Source: Pseudomonas fluorescens
GTDB lineage: Bacteria > Pseudomonadota > Gammaproteobacteria > Pseudomonadales > Pseudomonadaceae
Length of the DNA stretch: 35,572 nt
Assembly: GCF_000802965.1 (NCBI RefSeq)
Contig: NZ_JSAK01000011.1
Location: 71,484-107,055 of the forward strand
Direction: 5' to 3'
Shown: positions 1-9,400 of the stretch, piece by piece
Layout of the letters: each line of letters begins with the position of its first letter
Position numbering within the stretch: the stretch's first letter is position 1
Notes under the pieces: model-generated
Databases searched by the model: none
Told to the model about the DNA's origin: nothing
The model's input: the letters and a program-made list of their open reading frames with translations, nothing else
Program-made: the position numbers and the translations under genes

Positions 1-17
1 GTGACAGGGGCTTTTTT
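1..17 (+). terminator. possible truncated terminator at window edge
   Basis: A G-rich half-arm (AGGGGC) followed by six T on the plus strand looks like the 3' half of a rho-independent terminator whose 5' half lies outside the window. It would end a plus-strand gene to the left, or serve both strands. Positions 18-92 hold nothing I can identify. Confidence 0.3.
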
Positions 18-92
18 GTGGATCTTCACGAAATCGTGGGAAACCCCGTAGGAGCCGGCTTGCTGGCGATATCTATCTCATCGACGCCGGAA

Positions 93-557
93 TCAAGCGT
101 GAGATTGCAGGTAGTTCTCCAGACCGATCAACTTGATCAGACCCAACTGCTTTTCCAGCCAGTAGGTGTGATCTTCTTCAGTGTCGTTGAGCTGGATACG
201 CAGCATCTCGCGGCTGACGTAGTCCTTGTGCTGCTCACAGAGCGCGATGCCCTTGCACAGCGCGGCACGGACTTTGTACTCAAGGCGAAGATCCGCTTCG
301 AGCATCTCAGGAACGGTGGTGCCGACATCAAGGTCGTCCGGACGCATGCGCGGCGTACCTTCGAGCATCAAAATCCGGCGCATCAGCGCATCGGCGTGCC
401 CGGCTTCCTCTTCCATCTCATGGTTGATACGTTCGTAGAGCTTGGTGAAACCCCAGTCCTCATACATCCGCGAATGGACGAAATATTGATCACGTGCAGC
501 CAGTTCGCCGGTCAGCAACGTGTTGAGGTAATCGATAACGTCTGGGTGGCCTTGCAT
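93..557 (-). CDS. ftnA: bacterioferritin-family ferritin lacking the haem-ligand Met (FtnA/BfrA type)
   Basis: A 154-residue four-helix ferritin that oxidises Fe(II) at a di-iron centre and stores it inside a 24-subunit shell in the cytoplasm. I chose the ATG at 557, giving the [11 protein letters not shown] start usual for the family. An in-frame extension to 599 lacks family similarity. Ferroxidase ligands Glu18, Glu51, His54, Glu127 and His130 are visible, with Glu93 as the likely sixth. Residue 52, the haem-coordinating Met of classical bacterioferritin, is Ala. That matches the Pseudomonas protein first called BfrA and later treated as a haem-free FtnA. The gene follows katA after a terminator, so it is probably separately transcribed. 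No confident promoter was found in 558-668. The katA-ferritin pairing fits peroxide and iron defence. Confidence 0.93.
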   Translation of the reverse strand: MQGHPDVIDYLNTLLTGELAARDQYFVHSRMYEDWGFTKLYERINHEMEEEAGHADALMRRILMLEGTPRMRPDDLDVGTTVPEMLEADLRLEYKVRAALCKGIALCEQHKDYVSREMLRIQLNDTEEDHTYWLEKQLGLIKLIGLENYLQSHA

Positions 558-668
558 CGCCCTACATCTCCCTGCTTGAAAGTCTGTAGTTTGAACCACG
601 ACGACGGATTGGTCACTCCGTTTGCGCGATAAAAGCGAAGATATTCTGAGAAAAATGGTTTAAATAAC

Positions 669-695
669 GCAAAAACCGCCCAAACAAGGGCGGTT
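669..695 (-). terminator. katA rho-independent terminator
   Basis: On the minus strand the stem AACCGCCC / GGGCGGTT has a six-base loop and is followed by a T run. It begins about 12 bases after the katA stop codon and separates katA from the ferritin gene. Confidence 0.9.
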
Positions 696-706
696 CTGCT
701 TCTCAT

Positions 707-2161
707 TTAGACTTCGTTAAGCTGTACGTTAAGCAGCGTTGCGATTGCTTCTCCATACGCCGGGTCCGCCTTGTAAAAATGCTGCAACTGACGGTCGACC
801 ACATCGCTTGATACGCCTGCCAATGCGCCGGCGATATTGCTGACCAGCAGGTTTTTCTGATCACCACTCATCAACCGGAACAGCGCACCGGCGTGACTGT
901 AGTAGTCGGTATCCTCACGATGATCATAGCGATCGGCAGCGCCGCTCAAAGCCAACGCAGGCTCGGCATAACGAGGCGCCTGTTTAGGCGACTCCACGTA
1001 GCTGTTCGGCTCATAGTTCGGTGCTGCACCGCCATTGCTGCCAAAAGCCATCGAGCCATCGCGCTGGTAAGTGTTAACCGGACTGCGGGGCGCGTTCACC
1101 GCCAGTTGCTGGTGATTGGTACCAACACGGTAGCGGTGCGCGTCGGCGTAAGCGAAAACACGTCCTTGCAGCATGCGATCCGGGGACAGGCCTACACCGG
1201 GCACCATGTTGCTAGGACCGAAAGCGGCTTGCTCAACTTCAGCGAAGTAGTTGAGCGGGTTGCGATTGAGTTCCAGCACACCGACTTCGATCAGTGGAAA
1301 CTCCTTCTGCGACCAGGTTTTGGTGACATCAAACGGGTTTTCATAATGGGCGGCGGCCTGGGCCTCGGTCATGACTTGGATGCACACGCTCCATTTCGGG
1401 AAGTCACCGCGCTCGATAGCCTCAAACAGATCGCGCTGAGCGTAATCCGGATCCGTGCCAGCCAGACGCGAAGCATCTGCCGGTGCCAGGTTCTTGATCC
1501 CTTGCTGGGTCTTGTAGTGCCACTTGACCCAATGACGGTCACCGTTGGCGTTGATCAGGCTGTAGGTGTGACTGCCGAAGCCATGCATGTGACGGTAGCC
1601 ATCAGGAATGCCGCGGTCGGAGAACAGAATAGTGACCTGGTGCAGCGCTTCAGGAGAATGCGACCAGAAGTCCCACATAGCCTGAGCGCTTTTGAGGTTG
1701 CTCTGCGGCAGACGTTTTTGCGTGTGGATAAAGTCCGGGAATTTCAGCGGATCACGAATGAAGAACACAGGCGTGTTATTGCCGACAATGTCCCAGTTGC
1801 CTTCTTCGGTGTAGTACTTCAAGGCAAACCCGCGCGGGTCACGCTCAGTGTCGGCAGAACCACGCTCACCACCTACGGTGGAGAAACGCAGAAACGTCGG
1901 AGTCTGTTTACCTACAGCCTCGAACAGCTTGGCGCTGGTGTATTGGGTGATATCACGCGTCACGGTGAACGTCCCGTAGGCGCCCGAGCCTTTGGCATGT
2001 ACACGGCGTTCCGGGATGTTTTCGCGATTGAAGTGGGCGAGCTTCTCGATCAGATGAAAATCGTCGAGTAGCAGCGGGCCTCGAGGGCCGGCGGAGCGGG
2101 AATTCTGGTTGTCGGCGACAGGAGCGCCACTGGCAGTGGTAAGCGTTTTATTTTGGCTCAT
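707..2161 (-). CDS. katA: monofunctional haem catalase, small-subunit (clade 3) type
   Basis: A 484-residue catalase converting hydrogen peroxide to water and oxygen. The length fits the small-subunit clade 3 family (about 480-500 residues). Distal His55 lies in the motif [13 protein letters not shown], catalytic Asn128 in GNNTP, and the proximal haem ligand Tyr338 in [10 protein letters not shown]. An NADPH-binding region is expected in this clade. I chose the ATG at 2161 (MSQNKTLT), preceded by an AAGGAAGAG ribosome site; the open frame extends upstream to 2284 without family similarity. The same gene order (rplQ, katA, bfrA) occurs in P. aeruginosa. Positions 2162-2313 form a long AT-rich leader. 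It holds only one imperfect OxyR-like half site and no promoter I can defend. Confidence 0.97.
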   Translation of the reverse strand: MSQNKTLTTASGAPVADNQNSRSAGPRGPLLLDDFHLIEKLAHFNRENIPERRVHAKGSGAYGTFTVTRDITQYTSAKLFEAVGKQTPTFLRFSTVGGERGSADTERDPRGFALKYYTEEGNWDIVGNNTPVFFIRDPLKFPDFIHTQKRLPQSNLKSAQAMWDFWSHSPEALHQVTILFSDRGIPDGYRHMHGFGSHTYSLINANGDRHWVKWHYKTQQGIKNLAPADASRLAGTDPDYAQRDLFEAIERGDFPKWSVCIQVMTEAQAAAHYENPFDVTKTWSQKEFPLIEVGVLELNRNPLNYFAEVEQAAFGPSNMVPGVGLSPDRMLQGRVFAYADAHRYRVGTNHQQLAVNAPRSPVNTYQRDGSMAFGSNGGAAPNYEPNSYVESPKQAPRYAEPALALSGAADRYDHREDTDYYSHAGALFRLMSGDQKNLLVSNIAGALAGVSSDVVDRQLQHFYKADPAYGEAIATLLNVQLNEV

Positions 2162-2313
2162 GCGATCTCTTCCTTTGTCAGTCTTGAACTGCCGGCTAAT
2201 CGGCTGAAAGGAAGTATTGATGATCAAGATGACATCATCTAATTCATTAACTGATGAGAATCGATAGAAAATACCTAATAGCATGAAGACTGCCGCACTT
2301 TTATAGCGAACAC

Positions 2314-2338
2314 AAAAAACCGGGCACTAGGCCCGGTT
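2314..2338 (-). terminator. alpha operon terminator after rplQ
   Basis: The minus-strand stem AACCGGGC / GCCCGGTT has a five-base loop and is followed by TTTT. It lies about 20 bases past the rplQ stop and closes the ribosomal cluster. Confidence 0.92.
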
Positions 2339-2358
2339 CTTTGTTTCAGACTGACGTC

Positions 2359-2745
2359 TTACTCGGCAGATACAGCTTCGCCAGCAGTAGCACGATCAAC
2401 CAACTCGACGTACGCCATAGGCGCGTTGTCGCCAGCGCGGAAACCGCACTTGAGGATGCGCAGGTAGCCACCCTCACGGGTAGCGTAACGCTTGCCCAGG
2501 TCGTTGAAGAGCTTACCAACGATAGCTTTCGAACGAGTACGGTCGAAAGCCAGACGGCGGTTAGCAACGCTATCTGTCTTGGCCAAAGTGATCAGCGGCT
2601 CGGCAACGCGGCGCAGCTCTTTAGCTTTTGGCAGAGTAGTTTTGATCAGCTCGTGCTCGAACAGCGACACCGCCATGTTTTGGAACATGGCCTTGCGGTG
2701 CGAGCTGGTGCGGCTCAGGTGACGACCACTTTTACGATGACGCAT
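2359..2745 (-). CDS. rplQ: 50S ribosomal protein L17
   Basis: A 128-residue L17, a 23S rRNA-binding protein near the peptide exit tunnel. The N-terminus [20 protein letters not shown] is the near-invariant L17 signature. It is the last gene of the alpha operon, 42 bp after rpoA and just before a strong terminator, as in other gammaproteobacteria. The 42-bp spacer holds only a ribosome site. Length is normal for the family. Confidence 0.98.
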   Translation of the reverse strand: MRHRKSGRHLSRTSSHRKAMFQNMAVSLFEHELIKTTLPKAKELRRVAEPLITLAKTDSVANRRLAFDRTRSKAIVGKLFNDLGKRYATREGGYLRILKCGFRAGDNAPMAYVELVDRATAGEAVSAE

Positions 2746-2787
2746 GGTTCATTCCTTACCAAACACTACGTTCGGTGATTACGACGA

Positions 2788-3789
2788 TCAGGCAGTCGCC
2801 TTGTCGTCCTTCTTAAGACTTGCAGGCGGCCAGTTGTCGAGGCGCATGCCGAGGGACAGACCGCGGGAGGCCAGAACGTCCTTGATTTCAGTCAAGGATT
2901 TCTTGCCCAGGTTCGGAGTCTTCAACAGCTCTACTTCGGTACGCTGAATCAGGTCACCGATGTAGTAGATGTTTTCCGCCTTAAGGCAGTTAGCCGAACG
3001 TACAGTCAGTTCCAGATCGTCAACCGGGCGAAGCAGGATCGGATCGATCTCGTCTTCTTGCTCGATTACCACTGGTTCGCTGTCACCTTTGAGGTCGACG
3101 AACGCAGCCAACTGCTGTTGCAGGATGGTTGCAGCGCGGCGGATAGCCTCTTCAGGATCCAGAGTACCGTTGGTTTCCAGATCAATAACCAGCTTGTCCA
3201 GGTTGGTACGCTGCTCGACACGGGCGTTTTCCACCACGTATGCGATACGGCGAACCGGGCTGAACGAAGAGTCAAGCTGCAAGCGACCGATGCTGCGGCT
3301 TTCGTCTTCATCGCTCTGACGCGAGTCGGCTGGTTCATAACCACGACCACGAGCTACTACGAGCTTCATGTTCAGGGCGCCGTTAGACGCCAGGTTAGCG
3401 ATTACGTGATCGGGATTAACGATCTCGACATCATGATCCAGCTGAATATCGGCAGCGGTAACCACCCCCGAACCCTTCTTCGACAAGGTCAGCGTAACTT
3501 CGTCACGGCCGTGCAGCTTGATAGCCAGACCTTTAAGGTTCAACAGGATTTCAATTACGTCTTCCTGTACACCTTCGATGGCGCTGTACTCGTGGAGCAC
3601 ACCGTCAATCTCGGCCTCGACTACTGCACAGCCAGGCATTGAGGACAACAGGATGCGGCGCAGCGCGTTGCCCAGGGTGTGGCCAAAACCACGCTCGAGA
3701 GGCTCGAGAGTGATCTTGGCGCGGGTTGGACTGACAACCTGCACATCAATGTGGCGGGGTGTCAGGAACTCATTTACCGAAATCTGCAT
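2788..3789 (-). CDS. rpoA: DNA-directed RNA polymerase alpha subunit
   Basis: A 333-residue alpha subunit. The N-terminal domain (about 1-235) dimerises and nucleates core assembly. The C-terminal domain (about 250-325) contacts UP elements and activators; its motif [10 protein letters not shown] includes Arg264, equivalent to the DNA-binding Arg265 of E. coli. The conserved run [12 protein letters not shown] lies near the end. It sits between rpsD and rplQ, 22 bp after rpsD, so transcription of polymerase and ribosome parts is coupled. Slightly longer than the E. coli protein (329), with a lysine-rich tail. Confidence 0.99.
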   Translation of the reverse strand: MQISVNEFLTPRHIDVQVVSPTRAKITLEPLERGFGHTLGNALRRILLSSMPGCAVVEAEIDGVLHEYSAIEGVQEDVIEILLNLKGLAIKLHGRDEVTLTLSKKGSGVVTAADIQLDHDVEIVNPDHVIANLASNGALNMKLVVARGRGYEPADSRQSDEDESRSIGRLQLDSSFSPVRRIAYVVENARVEQRTNLDKLVIDLETNGTLDPEEAIRRAATILQQQLAAFVDLKGDSEPVVIEQEDEIDPILLRPVDDLELTVRSANCLKAENIYYIGDLIQRTEVELLKTPNLGKKSLTEIKDVLASRGLSLGMRLDNWPPASLKKDDKATA

Positions 3790-3811
3790 GGATGCACCTA
3801 TTTTCTAGCCC

Positions 3812-4432
3812 TTACTTGGAGTAGAGCTCGACAATCAGGCTTTCGTTGATGTCGGCGGACAGATCACTGCGAGCTGGAACGTTCTTGAAAACGCCCGACT
3901 TCTTCTCAGTGTCTACTTCTACCCATTCTACGCGGCCACGTTGGGCACACAGATCGAGAGCTTGGACAATGCGAAGTTGGTTTTTTGCTTTCTCGCGAAC
4001 AGCAACCACGTCACCAGCACGAACCTGGTAGGACGGAACGTTAACGGTTTGACCGTTTACGCTGATCGACTTGTGCGATACCAGCTGACGGGATTCGGCA
4101 CGAGTCGAACCAAAGCCCATACGGTATACAACGTTGTCCAGACGGCATTCGAGCAGTTGCAGCAGGTTTTCACCGGTTGCACCTTTCTTGCCAGCAGCTT
4201 CTTTGTAGTAGCCGCTGAATTGACGCTCGAGAACGCCGTAGATACGACGGACCTTCTGCTTTTCACGCAGTTGGGTGCCGTAATCGGACTGGCGACCGCG
4301 GCGTTGGCCGTGGATACCAGGTGCTGCTTCAATGTTGCACTTCGATTCGATCGCGCGCACGCCGCTCTTCAGGAAGAGATCGGTGCCTTCGCGACGAGCG
4401 AGTTTGCATTTTGGACCAATGTAACGAGCCAT
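3812..4432 (-). CDS. rpsD: 30S ribosomal protein S4
   Basis: A 206-residue S4, a primary 16S rRNA-binding protein that starts 5'-domain assembly. It begins [16 protein letters not shown] and carries an S4 RNA-binding domain at about 96-160 ([13 protein letters not shown]). Cys9 and Cys32 are isolated, so the four-cysteine zinc form is absent. In E. coli S4 represses the alpha operon by binding its leader. The matching position here is the 130-bp gap before rpsM, but I did not identify the E. coli-type pseudoknot. Confidence 0.99.
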   Translation of the reverse strand: MARYIGPKCKLARREGTDLFLKSGVRAIESKCNIEAAPGIHGQRRGRQSDYGTQLREKQKVRRIYGVLERQFSGYYKEAAGKKGATGENLLQLLECRLDNVVYRMGFGSTRAESRQLVSHKSISVNGQTVNVPSYQVRAGDVVAVREKAKNQLRIVQALDLCAQRGRVEWVEVDTEKKSGVFKNVPARSDLSADINESLIVELYSK

Positions 4433-4450
4433 TCTTTACAATCTCCTGGA

Positions 4451-4840
4451 TTACACGCGGCGCTTCTTCGGCGGACGGCACCCGTTGTGCGGGATTGGCG
4501 TCACGTCGGTGATGCTGGCGATCTTGTAGCCACAGCCGTTCAAAGCGCGGACTGCGGATTCACGACCTGGACCTGGACCTTTGACGTTTACGTCGAGGTT
4601 TTTCAGGCCGTATTCCAGCGCAGCTTGACCAGCACGTTCAGCAGCTACTTGAGCAGCGAACGGGGTGGACTTGCGGGAACCGCGGAAACCCGAACCACCG
4701 GAGGTAGCCCAGGAAAGAGCGTTACCTTGACGGTCGGTAATGGTCACGATGGTGTTGTTAAAAGATGCATGGATGTGGGCGATGCCATCAACCACTGTCT
4801 TTTTAACTTTTTTACGAGGACGAGCAGCAGGTTTTGCCAT
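4451..4840 (-). CDS. rpsK: 30S ribosomal protein S11
   Basis: A 129-residue S11 of the 30S platform, next to the E-site mRNA path. Recognisable runs are [28 protein letters not shown] and the C-terminal [12 protein letters not shown]. It lies 30 bp after rpsM and 18 bp before rpsD in the usual alpha-operon order. The N-terminus is rich in Lys and Arg, as expected for rRNA contact. Confidence 0.99.
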   Translation of the reverse strand: MAKPAARPRKKVKKTVVDGIAHIHASFNNTIVTITDRQGNALSWATSGGSGFRGSRKSTPFAAQVAAERAGQAALEYGLKNLDVNVKGPGPGRESAVRALNGCGYKIASITDVTPIPHNGCRPPKKRRV

Positions 4841-4870
4841 GATTAAATTCCTGTCGATTCGCTGGGGCGA

Positions 4871-5227
4871 TTACTTGCGGATCGGCTTACGCGGACCTTT
4901 ACGGGTACGCGCGTTGGTCTTGGTACGCTGACCGCGTACTGGCAGACCACGACGATGACGCAGACCGCGATAGCAACCGAGGTCCATCAAGCGCTTGATT
5001 TTCATGTTGATTTCGCGACGCAGGTCACCTTCAGTGGTGAACTTCGCCACTTCGCCACGCAGCTGTTCAATTTGCTCGTCGCTCAGATCTTTGATCTTTG
5101 CTGCTGGGTTTACCCCAGTCTCTGCACAAATTTTCTGTGCAGTAGTGCGACCAACACCATAGATGTAGGTCAGCGAGATAACAGTATGCTTGTTATCTGG
5201 AATGTTAACGCCTGCAATACGGGCCAT
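4871..5227 (-). CDS. rpsM: 30S ribosomal protein S13
   Basis: A 118-residue S13 of the 30S head, contacting tRNA and the inter-subunit bridges. It starts [19 protein letters not shown] and ends in the basic tail [16 protein letters not shown]. It is the first gene of the alpha operon, after a 130-bp gap holding a hairpin and a promoter. The ribosome site is a GGAG in the last 20 bases before the ATG. Confidence 0.99.
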   Translation of the reverse strand: MARIAGVNIPDNKHTVISLTYIYGVGRTTAQKICAETGVNPAAKIKDLSDEQIEQLRGEVAKFTTEGDLRREINMKIKRLMDLGCYRGLRHRRGLPVRGQRTKTNARTRKGPRKPIRK

Positions 5228-5286
5228 TCAGTGGGACTCCAATTGACAGCTACCTACGCCCCGGAAGCCAAGAAATAGGGCGCGAG

Positions 5287-5315
5287 ATAATATCGCTGTA
5301 ATAACAAATAATCAA
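5287..5315 (-). promoter_or_regulatory. sigma-70 promoter for the alpha operon (rpsM)
   Basis: Minus-strand -35 TTGATT (5310-5315) and -10 TATTAT (5287-5292) are separated by 17 bp, followed by a C/G-rich discriminator (CTCGCGCCC). The -35 box directly abuts the 3' arm of the hairpin at 5316-5339. The predicted leader is about 50 nt and may hold the S4 operator, which I cannot resolve. Confidence 0.75.
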
Positions 5316-5339
5316 CCCGGTAGCGCACTAGCTACCGGG
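5316..5339 (-). terminator. hairpin between rpmJ and rpsM
   Basis: A perfect 9-bp stem CCCGGTAGC / GCTACCGGG with a six-base loop, followed by TTGATTATTTG. It lies 18 bases past the rpmJ stop. It could partly terminate spc transcripts while the following T-rich sequence doubles as the -35 box of the next promoter. Confidence 0.7.
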
Positions 5340-5357
5340 CTTGAAGCACAATCACAC

Positions 5358-5474
5358 TCAGCCTTGGCGCTGTTTGTGACGCGGTTCCGCGCTGCAAATT
5401 ACTCGAACAACACCTTCGCGGCGAATAATCTTGCAGTTACGGCACAGCTTTTTCACCGATGCACGAACTTTCAT
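5358..5474 (-). CDS. rpmJ: 50S ribosomal protein L36, zinc-binding (C+) form
   Basis: A 38-residue L36 that I translated by hand: [15 protein letters not shown], continuing to RHKQRQG. Cys11, Cys14, Cys27 and His33 form the zinc ribbon, so this is the zinc-dependent version. It binds 23S rRNA late in assembly. It starts 24 bp after secY and ends the spc operon, as in other gammaproteobacteria. Pseudomonads may carry a zinc-free paralogue elsewhere for zinc starvation; none is in this window. Confidence 0.97.
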
Positions 5475-5498
5475 CACCAACTCCTCGAACCTTATGGG

Positions 5499-6827
5499 TC
5501 AGCGCAGCATGCCGCTGCCGTAACCCTTCAGGTTGGCTTTCTTCATCAGGGATTCGTACTGGTGCGAAACGAGGTGCGATTGTACTTGGGACATGAAGTC
5601 CATCACAACCACGACGACGATCAGCAACGAGGTCCCGCCAAGGTAGAACGGAACGTTGGCTGCAACCACCAGGAACTGGGGCAACAGGCACACGGCCGTC
5701 ATGTAAAGAGCACCGAACAGGGTCAAGCGGGTCAGAACGCCATCAATGTAGCGCGCAGACTGCTCACCTGGACGAATGCCCGGAATAAAGGCACCGGACT
5801 TCTTCAGGTTTTCCGCTACGTCTTTCGGATTGAACATCAACGCCGTATAGAAGAAGCAGAAGAAAATAATCCCTGCACTAAACAGCAGAATATTCAACGG
5901 CTGACCAGGAGCGATCGACTGCGAGATGTCCTGCAACCAGCCCATACCTTCAGACTGACCGAACCAGGCACCCAGCGAAGCCGGGAACAGCAAAATGCTG
6001 CTCGCGAAAATGGCCGGAATAACACCGGCCATGTTCACTTTCAGCGGCAAGTGGCTAGTCTGCGCAGCGAAGACCTTACGGCCCTGCTGACGCTTGGCGT
6101 AGTGAACGGCGATACGACGCTGACCACGCTCAATGAACACCACGAAACCGATGATCGCTACTGCCAGCAAACCGATGGCAACCAGGGCGAAGATGTTGAT
6201 ATCACCCTGACGGGCAGACTCGAAAGACTGCCCAATCGCTCTCGGAAGACCGGCGACGATACCCGAAAAAATCAACATCGAGATACCGTTGCCAACACCA
6301 CGCTCAGTAATCTGCTCACCCAGCCACATCATGAACATCGCACCAGCCACAAAAGTGGTTACCGCGACGAAATGGAAGCTAAAGTCACCAGTGAACGAAA
6401 CGCCCTGCCCCGCCAGACCAATGGACATGCCAATGGCCTGGACAAGAGCAAGGACGACAGTGAGGTAGCGGGTGTACTGGCTGATCTTGCGACGGCCAGC
6501 TTCACCTTCCTTCTTCAACTGCTCCAGCTGCGGGCTGACGGCGGTCATCAGTTGCATGATGATCGATGCCGAAATGTACGGCATGATCCCCAGTGCAAAG
6601 ATGCTCATCCGTTCCAGCGCGCCGCCGGAAAACATGTTGAACAAGCTAAGAATGGTCCCCTCATTCTGTCGAAACAGGTCCGCGAGTCGGTCCGGGTTGA
6701 TACCTGGAACCGGGATGTGTGCGCCTATTCGGTAGACGATAATCGCCAGGAACAGAAAACGCAGACGAGCCCAGAGTTCAGACATACCGCCTTTGCCGAG
6801 CGCAGAGAGAGCACCTTGCTTAGCCAT
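5499..6827 (-). CDS. secY: protein translocase channel subunit SecY
   Basis: A 442-residue SecY, the inner-membrane channel of the SecYEG translocon that passes unfolded proteins driven by SecA. Ten hydrophobic segments are expected and the sequence alternates accordingly. The N-terminal [19 protein letters not shown] and the cytoplasmic loop [17 protein letters not shown], a SecA/ribosome docking region, are typical. Its ATG abuts the rplO TAA with no spacer, implying translational coupling. Its partner secE lies in this same window at 32238-32606. Confidence 0.99.
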   Translation of the reverse strand: MAKQGALSALGKGGMSELWARLRFLFLAIIVYRIGAHIPVPGINPDRLADLFRQNEGTILSLFNMFSGGALERMSIFALGIMPYISASIIMQLMTAVSPQLEQLKKEGEAGRRKISQYTRYLTVVLALVQAIGMSIGLAGQGVSFTGDFSFHFVAVTTFVAGAMFMMWLGEQITERGVGNGISMLIFSGIVAGLPRAIGQSFESARQGDINIFALVAIGLLAVAIIGFVVFIERGQRRIAVHYAKRQQGRKVFAAQTSHLPLKVNMAGVIPAIFASSILLFPASLGAWFGQSEGMGWLQDISQSIAPGQPLNILLFSAGIIFFCFFYTALMFNPKDVAENLKKSGAFIPGIRPGEQSARYIDGVLTRLTLFGALYMTAVCLLPQFLVVAANVPFYLGGTSLLIVVVVVMDFMSQVQSHLVSHQYESLMKKANLKGYGSGMLR

Positions 6828-7265
6828 TTATTCCTCGAACTTGCCGCCAGCTGCTTCGATAGCCGCACGCGCACCTTTGGTGGCGCCGATTCCCTTTCCA
6901 ATGGTTACAGCGCGAGTAACTTCGCCGGACAGCATGATTTTCACACGCTGAACGTTGACGTTGATCACGTTGGCATCTTTCATGGACTGCACGGTGACGA
7001 TGTCGCCTTCCACTTTAGCCAGCTCGGACAGACGCACTTCTGCGCGGTCCATGGCTTTCAGGGAAACGAAACCGAACTTCGGCAGGCGACGATGCAGCGG
7101 CTGTTGACCGCCTTCAAAGCCTGGAGCAATGGTGCCACCGGAGCGGGAGGTCTGACCTTTGTGACCACGGCCACCAGTCTTACCCAAACCACTACCGATA
7201 CCACGGCCCGGACGATGCTTTTCGCGACGGGAACCCGGCGCTGGACTCAGATCATTGAGTTTCAT
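6828..7265 (-). CDS. rplO: 50S ribosomal protein L15
   Basis: A 145-residue L15, a 23S rRNA-binding protein needed for late large-subunit assembly. The Gly/Arg-rich N-terminus ([21 protein letters not shown]) is diagnostic. It starts 3 bp after rpmD and runs straight into secY. Length is normal. Confidence 0.99.
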   Translation of the reverse strand: MKLNDLSPAPGSRREKHRPGRGIGSGLGKTGGRGHKGQTSRSGGTIAPGFEGGQQPLHRRLPKFGFVSLKAMDRAEVRLSELAKVEGDIVTVQSMKDANVINVNVQRVKIMLSGEVTRAVTIGKGIGATKGARAAIEAAGGKFEE

Positions 7266-7268
7266 CGA

Positions 7269-7445
7269 TTAACCCTCGACACGCAGCATGTAGTAAGCCT
7301 TGTTGATCATCCCGCGATTCTCGGGAGTATCCTGGACTTCTACAGTGTGACCGATGCGACGCAGACCCAGACCCTTAACGCACAATTTGTGGTTAGGGAT
7401 GCGGCCGGTCATGCTTTTGATCAGCGTTACTTTAACGGTAGCCAT
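7269..7445 (-). CDS. rpmD: 50S ribosomal protein L30
   Basis: A 58-residue L30, read codon by codon from the minus strand. It begins [20 protein letters not shown] and ends [12 protein letters not shown] before TAA. The core [17 protein letters not shown] matches the family. It is packed 2 bp after rpsE and 3 bp before rplO, the usual spc-operon position. The short length is normal for bacterial L30. Confidence 0.98.
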
Positions 7446-7447
7446 GA

Positions 7448-7948
7448 TCAGAAGATCTCCTTGACGCTTTTGCCACGCTTGGCGGCAATGGATTCAGGAG
7501 ACTGCATTGCTTTCAAACCCTTGAAAGTGGCGTGAACCACGTTTACAGGGTTAGTCGAGCCGTAGCACTTGGCCAGAACGTTCTGAACGCCAGCAACTTC
7601 GAGAACGGCACGCATTGCGCCGCCAGCGATGATACCGGTACCTTCAGAAGCAGGCTGCATGTACACCTTCGAAGCGCCGTGAGCGGACTTCATTGCGTAC
7701 TGCAGAGTGGTGCCGTTCAGATCAACCTGGATCATGTTGCGGCGAGCAGCTTCCATTGCCTTCTGGATCGCAGCAGGCACTTCACGCGACTTGCCACGGC
7801 CGAAGCCAACACGGCCTTTACCATCACCAACCACGGTCAACGCGGTGAAAGTGAAGATACGGCCGCCTTTAACGGTTTTGGCTACGCGGTTAACTTGAAC
7901 CAGCTTCTCGATGTAGCCTTCGTCGCGCTTTTGGTCGTTATTTGACAT
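7448..7948 (-). CDS. rpsE: 30S ribosomal protein S5
   Basis: A 166-residue S5 at the mRNA entry and decoding face of the 30S subunit. The N-terminal double-stranded RNA-binding-like domain begins [17 protein letters not shown], covering the loop where spectinomycin-resistance changes arise; it looks wild type. [16 protein letters not shown] is the conserved core. It lies 3 bp after rplR. Length matches the family. Confidence 0.99.
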
Positions 7949-7951
7949 AAC

Positions 7952-8302
7952 TTAGAACTCCAGCCCAGCTTCACGAGCAGCATCAGCCAGCGCTTTAACG
8001 CGGCCGTGGTACTTGAAGCCAGAGCGGTCGAAAGCCACCTGCGAGACGCCAGCGGCCTTAGCACGCGTAGCGACCAGCTGGCCAACCTTAGTGGCCGCGT
8101 CGATGTTGCCAGTGGCGCCATCACGCAGTTCTTTATCCAAAGTCGAGGCACTTGCCAGGACTTTGTTGCCGTCGGCCGAAATGACCTGGGCGTAGATGTG
8201 CTGCGAAGAGCGGAACACGCAGAGACGCACGACTTCGAGTTCGTGCATTTTCAGGCGTGCTTTGCGAGCGCGACGCAGTCGAGTAACTTTTTTGTCGGTC
8301 AT
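7952..8302 (-). CDS. rplR: 50S ribosomal protein L18
   Basis: A 116-residue L18 that binds 5S rRNA together with L5 to form the central protuberance. It begins [20 protein letters not shown] and ends [20 protein letters not shown]. It lies 10 bp after rplF in the spc operon. Length is normal. Confidence 0.99.
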   Translation of the reverse strand: MTDKKVTRLRRARKARLKMHELEVVRLCVFRSSQHIYAQVISADGNKVLASASTLDKELRDGATGNIDAATKVGQLVATRAKAAGVSQVAFDRSGFKYHGRVKALADAAREAGLEF

Positions 8303-8312
8303 TTGCTATGCC

Positions 8313-8846
8313 CTACTTCTTCTTGGCTTCTTTACGACGGACGACTTCGTCCGCGTAGCGCACACCTTTGCCTTTGTACGGCTCTGGTGGACGGAAGTCG
8401 CGGATCTCGGCGGCCACTTGACCTACCAGCTGCTTGTCGATGCCCTTGATAAGGATATCGGTCTGGCTAGGAGTCTCAGCGGTGATGCCTTCCGGCAGTT
8501 CGTAATCCACTGGGTGCGAGAAGCCAAGAGCCAGGTTCAGCACTGTGCCTTTTGCTTGCGCTTTGTAACCAACACCGACCAGCTGGAGCTTGCGCTCGAA
8601 GCCTTGGCTTACGCCTTGGACCATGTTGTTTACCAACGCACGAGTGGTACCAGCCATTGCGCGAGTCTGTTGATCGCCATTGCGAGCAGCGAAACGCAGC
8701 TCACCAGCTTCTTCAACGATCTCAACGGACGAATGGATGTTCAGTTCGAGAGTGCCCTTGGCACCCTTCACCGAAAGCTGTTGGCCTGCGAATTTTACTT
8801 CGACACCGGCTGGCAGCTTAACGGGGTTCTTAGCGACGCGAGACAT
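8313..8846 (-). CDS. rplF: 50S ribosomal protein L6
   Basis: A 177-residue L6 with two similar alpha/beta domains. It binds 23S rRNA near the sarcin-ricin loop and the factor-binding site. Signatures are [15 protein letters not shown] and the C-terminal [16 protein letters not shown]. It lies 12 bp after rpsH. No unusual insertions are visible. Confidence 0.99.
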   Translation of the reverse strand: MSRVAKNPVKLPAGVEVKFAGQQLSVKGAKGTLELNIHSSVEIVEEAGELRFAARNGDQQTRAMAGTTRALVNNMVQGVSQGFERKLQLVGVGYKAQAKGTVLNLALGFSHPVDYELPEGITAETPSQTDILIKGIDKQLVGQVAAEIRDFRPPEPYKGKGVRYADEVVRRKEAKKK

Positions 8847-8858
8847 GCTTATCCCCCC

Positions 8859-9251
8859 TTAGAACACAGTGCAAAGAACTTCGCCGCCGACACCGGCAGC
8901 GCGCGCAGCACGATCAGTCATCACACCCTTGTTGGTGGAGACGATAGACACACCGAGACCGCCACGAACTTTCGGCAGATCTTCGACGGACTTGTACTGA
9001 CGCAGGCCTGGACGGCTAACGCGCTTCACTTCTTCGATAACCGGACGGCCTTCGAAATATTTCAGCTCGATAGACAGCAGTGGTTTGGTTTCGCTGCTGA
9101 TCTGATAACCCGCAATGTAACCTTCGTCCTTCAGGACTTTGGCAACAGCTACCTTCAAAGTAGAAGATGGCATGCTTACGACGGACTTTTCAGCCATCTG
9201 GGCATTACGGATTCGAGTTAGCATGTCCGCTAACGGGTCCTGCATACTCAT
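8859..9251 (-). CDS. rpsH: 30S ribosomal protein S8
   Basis: A 130-residue S8 that binds helix 21 of 16S rRNA and organises the central domain. It starts [18 protein letters not shown] and carries [19 protein letters not shown]. In E. coli S8 is the translational repressor of the spc operon. Here rpsH unusually follows a 209-bp gap with its own promoter (9350-9378), so its control may differ from E. coli, where it closely follows rpsN. The SD is AGGAG, 10 bases before the ATG. Confidence 0.99.
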   Translation of the reverse strand: MSMQDPLADMLTRIRNAQMAEKSVVSMPSSTLKVAVAKVLKDEGYIAGYQISSETKPLLSIELKYFEGRPVIEEVKRVSRPGLRQYKSVEDLPKVRGGLGVSIVSTNKGVMTDRAARAAGVGGEVLCTVF

Positions 9252-9331
9252 GGGCTAGACGCTCCTAATACAGAAAAATTAGCCTTGCGGCTACTACGTG
9301 TCGCCGAGAATCTCCGAGCAAAGAAAACACG

Positions 9332-9345
9332 GGCTCAGGCGAGCC
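9332..9345 (-). promoter_or_regulatory. hairpin in the rpsH leader
   Basis: On the minus strand GGCTC-GCCT-GAGCC forms a 5-bp stem at about the expected transcript start, followed by CGTGTTTTCTTTG. It could be a 5' stabilising stem or weak attenuator. I cannot show that it is an S8-binding site. Confidence 0.4.
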
Positions 9346-9349
9346 GGGT

Positions 9350-9378
9350 ATTCTAGACACACCCCGGAAATGAATCAA
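9350..9378 (-). promoter_or_regulatory. internal sigma-70 promoter upstream of rpsH
   Basis: Minus-strand -35 TTGATT (9373-9378) and -10 TAGAAT (9350-9355) have a 17-bp spacer, followed by the G/C-rich discriminator ACCCGGC. The -35 hexamer lies inside the 3' arm of the hairpin at 9371-9400. It would give rpsH to rpmJ an independent start within the spc operon. Confidence 0.72.
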
Positions 9379-9400
9379 GCCCCAAAAGGGGCTTGATTCA
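9371..9400 (-). terminator. 13-bp perfect inverted repeat in the rpsN-rpsH gap
   Basis: Arms TGAATCAAGCCCC / GGGGCTTGATTCA with a four-base loop (TTTT on the minus strand). The stem is very stable, but the downstream minus-strand sequence is CATTTCC, not a clean T run. It may be a leaky terminator, an RNA-stabilising 3' end for rpsJ-rpsN transcripts, or a processing site. Confidence 0.6.

Noticed and set aside
18..632. Plus-strand frame opposite the ferritin gene
   Set aside because: Antisense to a protein with an intact ferroxidase site.
893..2071. Plus-strand open frame opposite katA
   Set aside because: Antisense shadow of a clear catalase; no family similarity.
2162..2284. N-terminal extension of katA
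   Set aside because: The in-frame extension lacks catalase similarity, and a good ribosome site precedes the ATG at 2161.
5364..7535. Plus-strand open frame of 723 codons across rpmJ to rpsE
   Set aside because: Antisense to five certain genes, low-complexity translation rich in His, Gln and Arg, no promoter.
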